NCBI GenBank assembly: GCA_005406025.1
Contig: BGZK01001010.1
Location: 62,001-126,000 of the forward strand
Length of the DNA stretch: 64,000 nt
Direction: 5' to 3'
Origin: Eumeta japonica
Taxonomy: Eukaryota; Arthropoda; Insecta; Lepidoptera; Psychidae
Positions 47,117-58,334 of the stretch are shown piece after piece (position 1 is the first letter of the stretch; every line of letters begins with the position of its first letter). The translations under genes were made by a program, and so were the position numbers. The notes under the pieces are model-generated. The model did no database searches and was not told where the DNA came from. It worked only from the letters and a program-made list of their open reading frames with translations.

Positions 47117-48069
47117 TTGAAGTGAAACTTCTTTATCGGCGTATGGGAGAAATTTTATAGCAATGTAACATTTTTCTGTTACGCGCCATCTTTATCTGTT
47201 ACGCGCCATCTTTATTTCTGGGTAACATTTTTCCGTTACGCGCCATATTTATTAAATGTTATTAATGTCATCGTGGCATAAACATAATTGTTACTAAGGC
47301 CACCTGTCACATATACTTTCTGTCAACACCCTAGATCTATTTACATTTTGTATATATTACATTTTCCTATTATCTAAGTTGAAACCTTTTCAACCGACAT
47401 ACATGAACGACGACTATATCTCATTCTTTCATTGGTGACTCGATTTTATATGTAGCGTTCGATAATTTTCCTACAATTTTATGGCCCTTTATAACATCGC
47501 ATTAATTGAAAAGTTTTACCTATCACCCTTCTAGGTACATATACCATTACCAAGTCTCCTACATGAAACTCTGAACATTTCTATTTCTGAAACTCAGTAG
47601 TGACGTGAAAATAATATTTCAATTAAGTGATTAGCGAAAAAATTTTATAAAGTTATTGGCAAAAGAATAAAAGATATTTATTCTAATTTCAGTGGATTTC
47701 TAACAGAGTAAGTAATTAAACCTTTTTCTAATACATTCAACACGTGGGTGTGATTACGGTATTTATTTTTTTAAAGGTTATTTCAGGTTAACCTTAGTTT
47801 TTGATTGTAAATATCAGTGAGTTAAGCCATTAATTACAAAATATATAACGATAACAATAATAGTAATAATTCTATTATAATTAATGAAATGCTATAATCT
47901 TAGTAGCAGAAAGGTGAAATAATTGTATTATTTTTGTATCCATGTCTATGATAATAAAAGCCTTTTGCATAAACTTTATCTAATTTAGCTTTATTCAACC
48001 AATTTCTGTGAAGTTGTAAATAGTAAATCATTTTTCGAAAAATGATGTCATAAAGAAGTTTCACTTCTT
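47117..48069. mobile_element. Unclassified inverted-repeat element (about 950 bp)
   Basis: The left end TTGAAGTGAAACTTCTTTAT (47117-47136) and right end ATAAAGAAGTTTCACTTCTT (48050-48069) are inverted copies at 18 of 20 positions. Near the left end the word TTACGCGCCAT occurs three times (47179, 47199 and 47236), each just after a GTAACATTTTTC-type or CTTTATC-type lead. No open frame encodes a transposase, so it is non-autonomous. Target duplication is unclear and the superfamily is unknown. Confidence 0.65.
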
Positions 48070-48074
48070 ACGTG

Positions 48075-49380
48075 TGTACACTAATACACACACACTTTTT
48101 TTCTTATAATTATGTTGTTTTTGTATTCCATAAGCGTTATAGCTCATAATGTAAAGTCAGTATAAGTACGCTGCGACAAACGCCCGAGCCAATACAGTAC
48201 TTGCCCGCCAACGGCCCCCAACAGTATAAATAAATTGTAAGACTTATTCGTTTTGTAGTTAAGACGTACGCTTCTAATTACGCAAAATACTATCGAAAAT
48301 GGCTTCCGTGATCCGTGGAAGACCTACGTAACTTGTGTTGGTCAAGGTTTTAAAAATCCATGCTTTGAGCACTAAAAATATATTATAACACTCCACGTCG
48401 ATGACATCGGATACGCCTTCAAGTCCGTCACTTCATCAATGCGAGAATTAATAAATATTTTGAACATTTAAATTCATTGCCTAGAACAGGCTGCGGATAC
48501 GCCCGCTCAAAATATCGTATGAGATAGTGGAAGTCGTTTTTTCAAGATAGATATATCAATATCTACGCGTTTTGCGACAGCTGCTCAAAATGACGTAAGA
48601 ACAAAACAGAAAAGTTATTTCTGTACCGAAGATTAGAGATTAATTAAAATATTCTAATATTAATCGATACTGCCATATTTCCATGGGTGTAAATGGAGGT
48701 TTATTTAAATAAAGCGTAGGAAATATTTAGGATTTTTATTTTAGAAAGCGTAATATCAAAACGTATGATTCTATTGTATATTTTTTAAACTATTAAATTA
48801 CATAAAAAAAAAATTTTTTCGATATTTGTTATGTAATTATTCCATTTACTAGGAACTAGGTATATGTTTTTTAGGTAAAGGTTTCCTAATAGGTCCTAAT
48901 GTACAATTGTAGCATTAACAATTAAAGCAAAATAGTAAAGAACCTTTGCGACTTACAACAGCAATGAAAATAGTGAATTATCATCTGATAATAAATTAAT
49001 AATCTGATGAAATCTTTCATCACTACGAACTAGTTTCTAGACTCAGTAGAAATCGCACCGTTCTCTTAAGGAGTTAACAAGATTTAAATATAAGAAATTT
49101 CTGACGTTAAGGTGATTCATATCTTTATTCCTTTCACGCAGTAACAGAGGTGCTGTTTCCTGACACCCACCGTAGGTAGTGGGATGTGATTGAACATGAA
49201 TTTTAAAATTTGAGGAAAAATGTGAGGAAAAAATATAGATTTCACGGATTATCATCATAACTATATTGATTAGTTACATTGTACTACCATACACCGTATA
49301 GTGCGTAGTTTTCTGTCATGTACGGTAAAAGTTTGAAATTAGTACTTTGAACCGTATCCTCAATTAACTAAGACATGGGG
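48075..49380. other. No gene recognised
   Basis: Weak GC patches lie at 48165-48225 and 48300-48350. The minus frame at 49043-49258 has no domain. Confidence 0.4.
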
Positions 49381-49384
49381 TTTC

Positions 49385-49505
49385 AAGAATTAAGTCTATT
49401 TCTGTCCGAAAGGCCGGCAACGAACTAGCGACTCCTCTTAGTTGCGGGTGTCCATGACCGATGGTCGCCAACTATTTCCCTTGTCATGCATACTCGTTTG
49501 ACCCC
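49385..49505 (-). repeat. SINE-like short repeat, copy 3 (inverted)
   Basis: On the minus strand it reads GGGGTCAAACGAGTATGCAT, ATCGGTCATGGACACCCGCA, AGAGGAGTCGCTAG and TTCGTTGCCGGCCTTTCGG. This is the best-preserved of the four copies. Confidence 0.75.
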
Positions 49506-49509
49506 TCAA

Positions 49510-49795
49510 AAACACTATAAAGGAATAAAAATAATATTTTATTACTTTTTACATGCATGGAAAGGGCTACTAACTCATTGGTAATAATACACTACATAAT
49601 ACGCAAGATGCATAAGAATATCAGCTGTATGATCGCCTCCATGACAGAAATACAGTGATTTAGAGTTCAACGCGGTCACTTACGGATTTTCGGTTTGTTC
49701 GGTCAACGAGTCTATTATTATGTCATCTATATCATTTTTACGCATATGTAAATGACATTTAGCACTCATGAATAGAAACCGTAGAAATTGTTGGT
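49510..49795. other. AT-rich DNA, nothing recognised
   Basis: No feature can be supported. Confidence 0.4.
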
Positions 49796-49799
49796 ACGT

Positions 49800-49945
49800 T
49801 TTTTATTGTGATCCTTTCAGATCCACCCGCCCCGTCGCGGATACAGACTGGTTCGTTAATCTGACGACCTCCGCTCAGCTTATCGGTCTAAATATTATAT
49901 TGTGCGCGACCTTTGGCGTGTGAGCTTTACGCGCATTCGATACAT
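49800..49945. promoter_or_regulatory. GC-rich island 21
   Basis: ATCCACCCGCCCCGTCGCGG, CGACCTCCGCTCAGCTTATC and GCGCGACCTTTGGCGTG lie between AT-rich flanks. Candidate regulatory element. Confidence 0.3.
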
Positions 49946-49949
49946 TTTT

Positions 49950-50920
49950 AAAATAAGTATTATAGACCCACACTTTGCGCCAATAATTAAACTCAATGAA
50001 CAAAAGCGTTTATTGATATTGATTACCAACAATAAATATTTATTGATACTTGCCATAAACAAAAATAAAAAATAGTATTTAATAACAAATCTATTAATGT
50101 TGATAAACGCTATCTTTTTTTAAAAGCACCAAATTTTGATACCGGCACTATCAGTAGACATTATTTAAATGGCGTTACGTCATTGATTCTTATTAGAAAC
50201 GACGGTACCGATGAAATATATACATGGAACGCTCAACTGATCTGAGTTAAAACTGATGCACATCTAAACCAGTCGTTTCAGCAAAACAACGACAGCCAGA
50301 TATCTGCTGTTATCAAAAATTTTACTACTTTATACAAAAGTTGCGATTTAAATCCGGGGACCAATGAACGCTTTGTCGCGTCGCAAATCACGAGAAAACC
50401 TTTAGAGTATTAATATTAAACTGTCTTTATTTAAACATGAGTAATATTTTTGGAATGAAGTTCTTTATAATGGATTGTGGTATTTGACTGGTAGAAATCG
50501 TATTATAACGAAAAAGCGTTAGGCCCTCTCTATACGACTTTTTCTCACTCTTCCACTGTCTCTCCCGAAATTTATTATTACTTTTTATATAATTTATGTA
50601 CCACCATTTTCTATTTATTTTTAATAAATAAATATTTGTCCTAAAATATCAAACGAAACTCTTTATTTTTATTCATTACTTTGGTTTATTTTGATGAAAA
50701 AAAATCACAATTCCTGACGGAGGTCCCTAGATCGCACATTTAAATTTTATTTTACAATTGCGTTAATTTGGTCATGATCGTGTTCGTAATCTAGAATATT
50801 CGTTACGCCTAATACACATATACGCATGCGCTCGCCCAATTGCATAATTATATATTTTCAGGCTTGGCTTATGATGATAAATATATATTGCGACTCATCG
50901 CCTAAATGCGCCAGTAAAGA
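49950..50920. other. AT-rich DNA, nothing recognised
   Basis: No open frame or repeat family was recognised. Confidence 0.45.
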
Positions 50921-50924
50921 TATG

Positions 50925-51075
50925 TAGTGCATTGCGGGGGCTTGTGCAACGAGGTGAAGGACGTAAATCCCAATCAGAGAGCGTACCGCATCAACTCATA
51001 TTTAGTGCGCCCGCGCCGTGTAAACAATGAATCAGTTTAACTTCGTAACGCTCTGTCGTATAGAGCTACGAGTAA
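50925..51075. promoter_or_regulatory. GC-rich island 22 with forkhead-type site
   Basis: It contains ATATTTAGTGCGC (50998-51010), a 13-mer shared with island 15, then CCGCGCCGTG and the forkhead-type word TGTAAACA (51019-51026) overlapping a SOX-type AACAATG. Candidate enhancer. Confidence 0.35.
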
Positions 51076-51079
51076 GTTC

Positions 51080-52165
51080 ATGTTATTGAAGAAGAAAATT
51101 TTAAGAAATGATACAATGAAATATTTATTCTGATTCATAAATTAAGAGATATTGTTAAGAAGACAATAAAAAAACATGCACGTTGTATTAAGTTACCAGA
51201 GATTTATAATTTGATATACATTTAGCATATATTTCTAAATGGACCTTATTAATTTCTCTGCAATATGTTTATTGTTAAAATGAAACTTTTTAAACGGCGG
51301 ATCCACAATTAATAATTTAAATGGACGAGAACTGACAGTGAATTTTCAAGAATGCGTCACGTTTGGGCAGATCTCGTCACGAGGGACAGAAGCGAGATGT
51401 AAGGTCTTTACCTTATATGTTTTTTCGGTTTATAAGAGGAAAGAGAGCTATAGCTTCCAATGCACACAAATATATAGTGCAGTAAAATAAAACAGTGGTA
51501 GATGTGTCCGTCAGACGCTACATATAAGCAAGTGAGGTATCGCGTGTTGTGTAATTAAATTTGTGATTGGATTTTGCCATTATTTATGTTTTTTTTTGTA
51601 TTTGTATCTGTGAGTAGTTGATTACATTTGTAAAGAATTATTTTACTTGCTGCTATTATTTAACTTAAGAAGCTTCACTGCTACCAAGTGTGCGGTGCTG
51701 AACGCACATTTTTTTTGCAAGGCTATTTGTGTCAACAATTATGTATTAATAGATCTTAGAAAATGAATTTAGATTAAATAATCAAAATAAACCTATATTT
51801 CTAGAAGAGACTAAGATAATGTGGCCCAATATAGACTGAAGGAGAACAATCACAGGAAAACTTTATCGTCAGAAATAAATTCTGTTCAGTAAGAAAGAAG
51901 ACGATCAGACTATTTGTATAGATCAACTAACGCATGTTCATCTGTTAGACTTTAGAAGATAACAGGGACTGGTCCTATTTTAGAAGGTTAAAGTTAAAAC
52001 TAGTGACTATTTCTGGAGCTTACTCCCATGATGTTAATAACATAATTTTTTTCTTATATATAGTGTTTACGGAATAAAATTTTAAGGAATTAAAATTAGA
52101 AACTATCTATATCTATCTACCCGACTTTTAATCAGAAACATACTTAGAAATAGAAAATTAATATG
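51080..52165. other. AT-rich DNA, nothing recognised
   Basis: No feature can be supported. Confidence 0.45.
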
Positions 52166-52169
52166 ACAT

Positions 52170-52330
52170 TTTTTCCGGTATGCCAGTGCATGGGCATATA
52201 GTTCACAGGACCTACAAGTGATTACCGTCACTCAGGAAGGGCCGCGCCACCGGGAGAGATGCAAACGCATTGCCCTCCTTTCAAAAAGACATGCACTCGT
52301 TCCTTCAAAATACCAATATGTTCATCCATA
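52170..52330 (+). repeat. Possible interspersed repeat, single copy
   Basis: CACAGGACCTACAAGTGATT, GGGAGAGATGCAAACGCATT and GCCCTCCTTTCAAAAAG look like a lepidopteran SINE-like repeat related in layout to the four-copy family. There is no second copy in the window. Confidence 0.35.
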
Positions 52331-52739
52331 GACCGTAAATATTGCATTGATCGGCATATTTTTCTAATACAATAGAATCCAGTTTCAGGATCTAAGATTT
52401 TTTATACCGTTTATGTTACTTTACTTTTCCTTAATCGCTGTTAAGAAAGTCGCCATCGACAACCATAGTTTTAGAAGCTTAACTCCTTTTACACATATTT
52501 AAGGTTATTGCCAAAATATAACGGATAAAATTGATTTCTTAGATATTTAATTATTTAAAAAACATATTAAATTTAAGAGTAATTAAAAGACTTATTGTTA
52601 ATATTTTCCGCTATTTCTAATTCAGTTCTTAGCGTTTGTCATTAGATCCAGTAATTCCAAAATTTCCCGAAATGTTAATGAAAGTATTTGGTATTTAAAT
52701 ACCTTGAATTAAACGTAACAAACATTTCGTAGTGCTGTA

Positions 52740-52870
52740 CTCGATTGTATTTGGGTAGGGAGTGGGTTCGAGTCGTGGCCGCTGAGTCATCGGCGCGGGG
52801 CGGCGCGGGCGGCGGGCGGCGGGCGGCGGGACGCGCCGATCTATGGAGTCGACATTAATTAATCCATAAT
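52740..52870. promoter_or_regulatory. GC-rich island 23 with AP-1 and homeodomain words
   Basis: TGAGTCAT (52783-52790) lies next to a 7-bp-period GGCGGGC tract (about 52805-52831). The island ends in the palindromic homeodomain-type core ATTAATTAAT (52854-52863). Candidate regulatory element. Confidence 0.4.
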
Positions 52871-52984
52871 ATAATATACCTTAATGCTAATTTATGCACT
52901 AGCTATATTTGAACTTTGATATTTTGATCACGTTTAAATTGTGGAACAGTCGGCAACTGTGGCAGAGTATGTATGAATCATTTT

Positions 52985-53205
52985 TAAGGTTCCGTATACC
53001 AGACAAAAAAACGTAATTGTTTTGATAATCACTCACTTGACTGTGTGTCGGTTGGTTTGTTACGTCCTATTATCTATTTCAGGAAGAAAGTTGCAAACTC
53101 CTAGTTGTGCAGATATAGGAACGAATAGTGTACAAAAGCGAATATCAACTTTAGAGATTAAAGGAGGCAAATTAAACGATTAAATCAGTTAACAAACAAT
53201 TAAGC
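52985..53205 (+). repeat. GGTTCCG-type repeat family 2, 5' part
   Basis: It begins AAGGTTCCGTATACCAGACA followed by a poly-A run, matching the start of the family whose internal fragment lies at 20775. The right limit is uncertain. With the fragment at 54405 it may be one element interrupted by the Helitron-like piece at 53674. Confidence 0.4.
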
Positions 53206-53673
53206 AGTCTTTTACTAAGTACATCTTGTAGCATGTATAGTGGGTTTGTTATGAGAAATGTAAGCATATTAAATATTTTCAAAAATTATAAGTTCACAGT
53301 TTAAAAAAATATTAAAGAAAAAATATAATCGATCAGTTTGCCTCTTGTCAATAAAACTACTGAATCTTATATTTTGAAAAAATGTACAGAATGTAAGCTC
53401 CGTTCACTGTGTGCAATAAACTTTAATCGAAATTAATTCTTTGAATTCTTCAATAAATTATAGAATGAAACAGAAAATATTAGATAATAAAAAATATTTT
53501 TTAAATGTGTTGCTTTACTTTACTGAAGACTAATAAATTCAATCGAATTAGTATGGTGGTCTACTTACGAAGGATTTTAAATAATAGGTTACAATAATTT
53601 TTGTGAATAAACGAAAGAACTTATTTATTCAACCAAAACATTATTTTTCTAAGCTCGATTATACTATATATTG

Positions 53674-53864
53674 CTAGGTTTTGCACGCAGCTTTGCCCGT
53701 GTGGACATTTTTTTTGATAGGATTTGCGTATAATCCCTTCATAGTGGGCGTCTACGTTACGAAAAAGCAACTGTGCCAAAGTTCAAGTCGACCGGACCTA
53801 TAGCTTCGGAGATCTCGTGACGAGTCAGTCATTCAATGAGTATTGCGCTTATATAAGTATAGAT
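53674..53864 (-). mobile_element. Helitron-like 3' end (non-autonomous)
   Basis: The minus strand ends CGGGCAAAGCTGCGTGCAAA followed by ACCTAG, with CTAG at 53674-53677. This is a diverged form of the GGGCAAAAGCTAG terminus at 14818. The following host base is C rather than T, which needs one substitution. Only about 190 bp is recognisable, ending near ATATAAGTATAGAT. No protein remnant. Confidence 0.5.
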
Positions 53865-54404
53865 TGAAACCCTACATATAATATGTTGCTGATCAAAATG
53901 GGCTCCAATCGGCACCAGTGCCGCATGTACGAGATATCACAGCGCTGGTTGTCAGCGGAGTACAAAGTAGGGGGTGGTGTGGCCGCTGATACAAATTAGT
54001 TAATATATTAAATGTCAGGAAGTTCTTAACTTACTGGCTGGTCATTATAAGTCGGATTCTTTGGTTTTATCTTAAAAGCAAAAGAGTTGAAGTAATAATG
54101 GTGCAAACAACCTTATTGCAAATGGCATTACTTAGGAAATTAAATATATTATAATCATTAAAAATGTATATAAGTGTTAGATTTTTGTAATTGAAACAGA
54201 TTTTCTTAGAAAATTCAATTTAAAAGAATTTTCTGATAATAAATTCCTCAAGAGTCATCAAGTTTCTCTTATTCCGTGACTATTTTACTTTAGTTTTCAT
54301 AAAAAATAAGTCAGATTTTAATATATCAATGACTTAATGGATAATGGTACATTTAAATTTAACTACGACAAGTGAATCTGATTAAAAAGTGTTAGTTATT
54401 ATGA

Positions 54405-54468
54405 TGGTTTACAGTACGAAACCGTATCCGCGTTCGTATGACTCGCACTTGGCCGTTCTTTTTAACTC
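54405..54468 (+). repeat. GGTTCCG-type repeat family 2, 3' end
   Basis: AGTACGAAACCGTATCCGCG followed by TATGACTCGCACTTGGCCG and a T-rich run matches the usual 3' edge of this family (GACTCGCACTTGGCCGGTTTT). A 60-codon open frame over it is incidental. Confidence 0.55.
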
Positions 54469-54469
54469 C

Positions 54470-56550
54470 AGTCATTATCTAAAGCGATGTTACAGCTTGT
54501 ATACTAAATCCTTCTTCCATTTCATTAAATGGAATTTTGACGTAAAACAATTTGCTATATTATGTTTATAAATATGTTTCTTAAATCAGATGTTTCCCAC
54601 TACACGCAAAATGAAATGAAACACATCGAAAGTTATAATAGAGAATGCGTTGATGTGAATGAGTCTGATGCGGTAGATAACTTTATCGGAATATTATTAA
54701 TAAATAAATATTTTCAAAACAGACAACCTAACCCAAGCACTAAACTTAAGAATGTAACTGTATTTTTAGTTTCCATTACTTGTTATTTTACTACGGTACA
54801 AAAATGTACACACAGTTGCCTATACGGACTATCATCAATTTTTATTGACATCGGAATTAAATGTGTTGTTGATTTTATCTTTTATATTATATGCAAATAG
54901 CTCTCACCGTACGGAACATACTGAAGATAAAATTCTAATTGCAAAACTCTAAAAATTTAAAAGAAAATTGTCTAATTTATTGTTGAAATTCTGAGAATAT
55001 TGTCTAACTACATTGTACGACATTCAATGAAATTTTCGAAATTAAATCGGTATTAAATAATATAAAATATAGCGTCATTACATTGAAAAATTGAATGGAC
55101 TTGCGATATTTTTAAATGTCCAAACCAAAAAATACGTTACTTTTTTTATGGAGGCGTGGCTTACTAATTCCGCCTACACGAGTACTTGATACATCTGCTT
55201 TGCATCATAATGTTTTGTTTTTTGTAGAGATTTCTCACAATTAGCTACAAAGTATGATTTTTTTATTTATACTAAATAACTTTTGCAGTAGAAGCCTTCA
55301 GAAGAACATTGAATGAGCTATTGTTTCTGTTATCAATTGCGAACCAGATCTTTATTCTAATGTTAATAAATCCGATTCTGTCTCAAATTTCAGTAAGCCT
55401 TCAATAGTTTAAGCACACATTTGTATTCGTATTTTCTGATGTAGCCTTTTTTTATCGAGTCTTTTTGTGATAGTTTGTGAGCCCGGCGCTGTTTGTTCGT
55501 TAAACACACAACAAGAATAGCTCTTGTCTACTCTTCAAATGTGGGATTCCTCGTGGTATTTCTTCTTTTCTTTTCATCGTAATCAGTGACGTGATGAATA
55601 GATTAAAATGGGTTCAAGTTTTAACTGAAAAGACATTAGTATGCGCTCGAAAAGTAGCCCACGACTTTTGAGTTGGGAATGAATCGTTATACCACTGAGT
55701 TGCCATCGTTGACTAAATCTGTCTTTGCGTGCGGGGACACTTCGTCTCAGTCTATTCCATATTTCAGTCACACGTCAACAAAAATATTTGTTGACGACGA
55801 GCTCCGTCCTACTGGAGAGATTCTTGTGACACTAGCTATTTAGGGTTGAACCGTGTAGCCGGTAGCAAGCAGATAAAGACACATATAAAACTTTTTAAAT
55901 TTTGAAAGAAAAACATTTTAGCTTTACGTATTCAAAGCGAAATCAAATGTATCATAGGTATATGTATTATATCAAATGTATCAATTTGACTTATGTATGA
56001 AAGTTTTACCGATATTAATTACTGTATTATGTGTACATGTAAACAGGTAAAAGTAAGGTTTTTGAAATAAAAGTAAATTTAAAAGAATACTAACATAACA
56101 TTTCGAGTACATATTACATATTTCTAGCTTTGTCAACTAGTTATCTGTCCGCATAGAACTTTGAATTCGATTTGGAACGAATTTCATCTATCGAAATAAT
56201 CCGAATTTCGCTATATATGTATCTATTTAAATAAGTTTAATGACAATCCCATAATTTGATGACGGTGACCGGATACCGCAGTTGGGACTACTATGTTATA
56301 GAAAAATTTGTACTTTTGACAGCATTTACGTGAAGACAAAAAAATAATTTAAAACTCTTAATGTTGAAGCTCAAATTGGATAGTATCAAGCAATAGCAGT
56401 TTTCATCAGATATCTTTACATATATTAAAGCAAATTTGGTTTATTTTATTAAAAAATAAGTAACGAAAAATAATAATAGAAAACGGGACTTAACGTAAAA
56501 CTCTTCGGGTAACTACAAGACAAATGATTAGCGTTATTGTCACATGTTTT
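54470..56550. other. No gene recognised
   Basis: The 112-codon plus frame at 54562-54900 has no recognised domain; its C-terminal third is hydrophobic. The minus frame at 55583-55771, in a slightly GC-richer stretch, is also unassigned. At about 55945-55990 a short direct duplication of ATCAAATGTATCA occurs. Confidence 0.35.
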
Positions 56551-56553
56551 CAG

Positions 56554-56635
56554 GCTGCGCAAAGGTTGTTGAGCGACTGCGACATGTGCCTAACCCAGCT
56601 GTTTGTTATTTTTATCGACGCCTTCACGGACTAAG
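56554..56635 (+). CDS. Possible terminal coding exon, product unknown
   Basis: After an acceptor-like CATGTTTTCAG (ending 56553), an open frame of 26 codons (beginning AAQRLLSDCDMCLTQLFVIF) runs to a stop at 56632. A weak donor-like AAG|GTGCTC follows. The stretch is GC-richer and more mixed in codons than its flanks. I do not recognise the protein. It could be a short regulatory element with a CAGCTG E-box instead. Confidence 0.2.
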
Positions 56636-56944
56636 GTGCTCCATACGTACGTGACTAAACCGTATCGTAGCATCAAACTTCTTTCTCTAAAATGTGTAGC
56701 TTGAACTCGGTAATAGCTACGGTATCATTATTTCCTTAACACCGCTTTATTGATTTCAGTTCGCGAGGTAGAATACAGCCACACACCACCACTTGCTACG
56801 TGACGACAGGTCTGTGTTGTGCTTCGATGGAATAAAGGTCGACAGGGAGTTGATATGGCTGGATGAAAATACATTGAATCACTACAATGCTTTTAAAAGC
56901 AAAATAAATTGGTGTCTTCTAAGAATTCGGTAACAGTTTTAAGT

Positions 56945-57075
56945 CTAAAATAATTTGTAATGTGTGAGGATCGGCGACGTAACGCGCGTTCGACTCATGC
57001 AAACGGCTGCGCTGAGTGACAGCACAATGCGCACGCGCCGCCGCGCGTCGCTGCCCTATCGACACCCTTGCCATT
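56945..57075. promoter_or_regulatory. GC-rich island 24 with octamer-type site
   Basis: It holds ATGCAAAC (56997-57004, POU/octamer type), TGAGTGACAG (57013-57022, TALE-homeodomain type), GCGCACGCGCCGCCGCGCG and CCATTGTTTTTGTC (SOX type). The density of developmental-factor words makes it one of the better enhancer candidates. Confidence 0.4.
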
Positions 57076-57079
57076 GTTT

Positions 57080-57605
57080 TTGTCAAGAACAACAAAAAAT
57101 TTAAGAGTTCGAAAAATAACTGAGAAATAGTTAAAAGCGTTAATTTGAAATTGGGCTTTATTTACGTTTTATAAAAATTTAGTGGTAAGCAATGGTGTTG
57201 GTGAGAAAAGAGAGAAGCACTCACTCGCTCTCCAAGTTCAATTTTTTATAAATATTTCTTAAGAATTTTAAGGAGTCTGGTCATTCTTACTATTTAGTAG
57301 ATTTTACCACTCGCGTCATTACGTGTCTATACCTATTACTTACGAATCTAGTCACAAGTAACGAAAATGACATTGTCGTTAATTTCGACACAGTAAAAAA
57401 ATATTTCAGCGATTTTGTAACGCATCAAAGTATCTGACATTACTTCACATAAGAGTGGTGTAAACTTATCGTTAGGATCATAAATGATCATATAACCTTA
57501 GACTGGTCGATGATTCAATCTATTTCAGCTTCTAAGCATTTTATTATCATGAGTTTATATGGAGTTTTTGTTTTTATGTATATAATGTTACTAGAATATC
57601 TAATT
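57080..57605. other. AT-rich DNA, nothing recognised
   Basis: No feature can be supported. Confidence 0.4.
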
Positions 57606-57610
57606 GATGA

Positions 57611-57772
57611 AAGTTTTTAGAATCAGCCGTTTTTAGAAAACCTATTAAGGCAGTGTGCGGGTGTTGTTCCATCTCCCTTAAATACCTTTACCTGATCCGA
57701 TTTCACGAAGCTGCTTACGGCCACGGCGAAGAGAGCACACACACTTTGCTCACCAACAAATATTTATTCATT
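57611..57772 (+). CDS. Possible coding exon, product unknown
   Basis: An open frame runs from 57611 to a strong donor-like junction ATTAAG|GTAGGT at 57772/57773. Codons in the second half often end in C or G (TAC, ATC, CAC, GGC, ACC, AAC), unlike the AT-rich surroundings. The translated core YLYLIRFHEAAYGHGEESTH matches no family I know. Possible acceptors are TTTTTAG (57636) and AAGGCAG (57653). No start codon is in frame, so an internal exon is the likely reading if it is real. Confidence 0.25.
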
Positions 57773-57849
57773 AAGGTAGGTAATGAACTTGCTCCGTGCG
57801 CCGCGTTGCGTACTAGCGTCGTATTCGATTATCTTTAAATTATGATGAA

Positions 57850-58090
57850 TTTTCCAGTATAAAAAAGAACTTTCTTATATAAAACGGATAATTAAAATTT
57901 TTCTGGGAAAAATAATTTAAAAGAATAACACGAATATATTCTAGAGAAAAAAAATCTGTGAGTTATTAACATAAAAATGAATACTTAGTCAGCTAGTTGC
58001 GAAACCGAGACGTAGGTCTCAGGCGTGCAGCAATAAAAAAAAATTCTGACTCACTTTAAGAAATCAATTTGAATGTAAGTCTCCACAATT
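57850..58090. other. AT-rich DNA, nothing recognised
   Basis: Short spacer without visible features. Confidence 0.4.
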
Positions 58091-58094
58091 TTAT

Positions 58095-58330
58095 AGTATT
58101 TTTGAGCGGTAAACGAGAATGCGGACTACCACAGAGTAGCTAATCACCAGTGCCCATGGTCACTGATAACCTGACAGGAGTCATATTCATTGCCGGGCTT
58201 TTAGAAAAAGAAAGGGTATCCAATGGACGAGAGAGTGAACATCGAAGATCTCAGGAAGGAACAGAATATCTGATGGAGAAGAATTGAGCTGATGGTGGGC
58301 AGAACAGCCAAATGGGTCATAGCATAGCTT
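58095..58330 (+). repeat. SINE-like short repeat, copy 4
   Basis: AACGAGAATGCGGACTACCA, AATCACCAGTGCCCATGGTC and TTCATTGCCGGGCTTTTAG follow the family order. The tail GGATATC-like GAATATCTGATGGAGAAG, then GAGCTGATGGTGGGC, parallels copy 1. Confidence 0.65.
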
Positions 58331-58334
58331 TTCT

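Noticed and set aside
52765..52790. GGGTTCGAGTC looks like a tRNA B box
   Set aside because: No A box, acceptor stem or cloverleaf can be built around it; a similar word at 4608 fails the same test.
54562..54900. 112-codon open frame
   Set aside because: Lies just after a repeat end, low-complexity AT-rich codons, no recognised domain.
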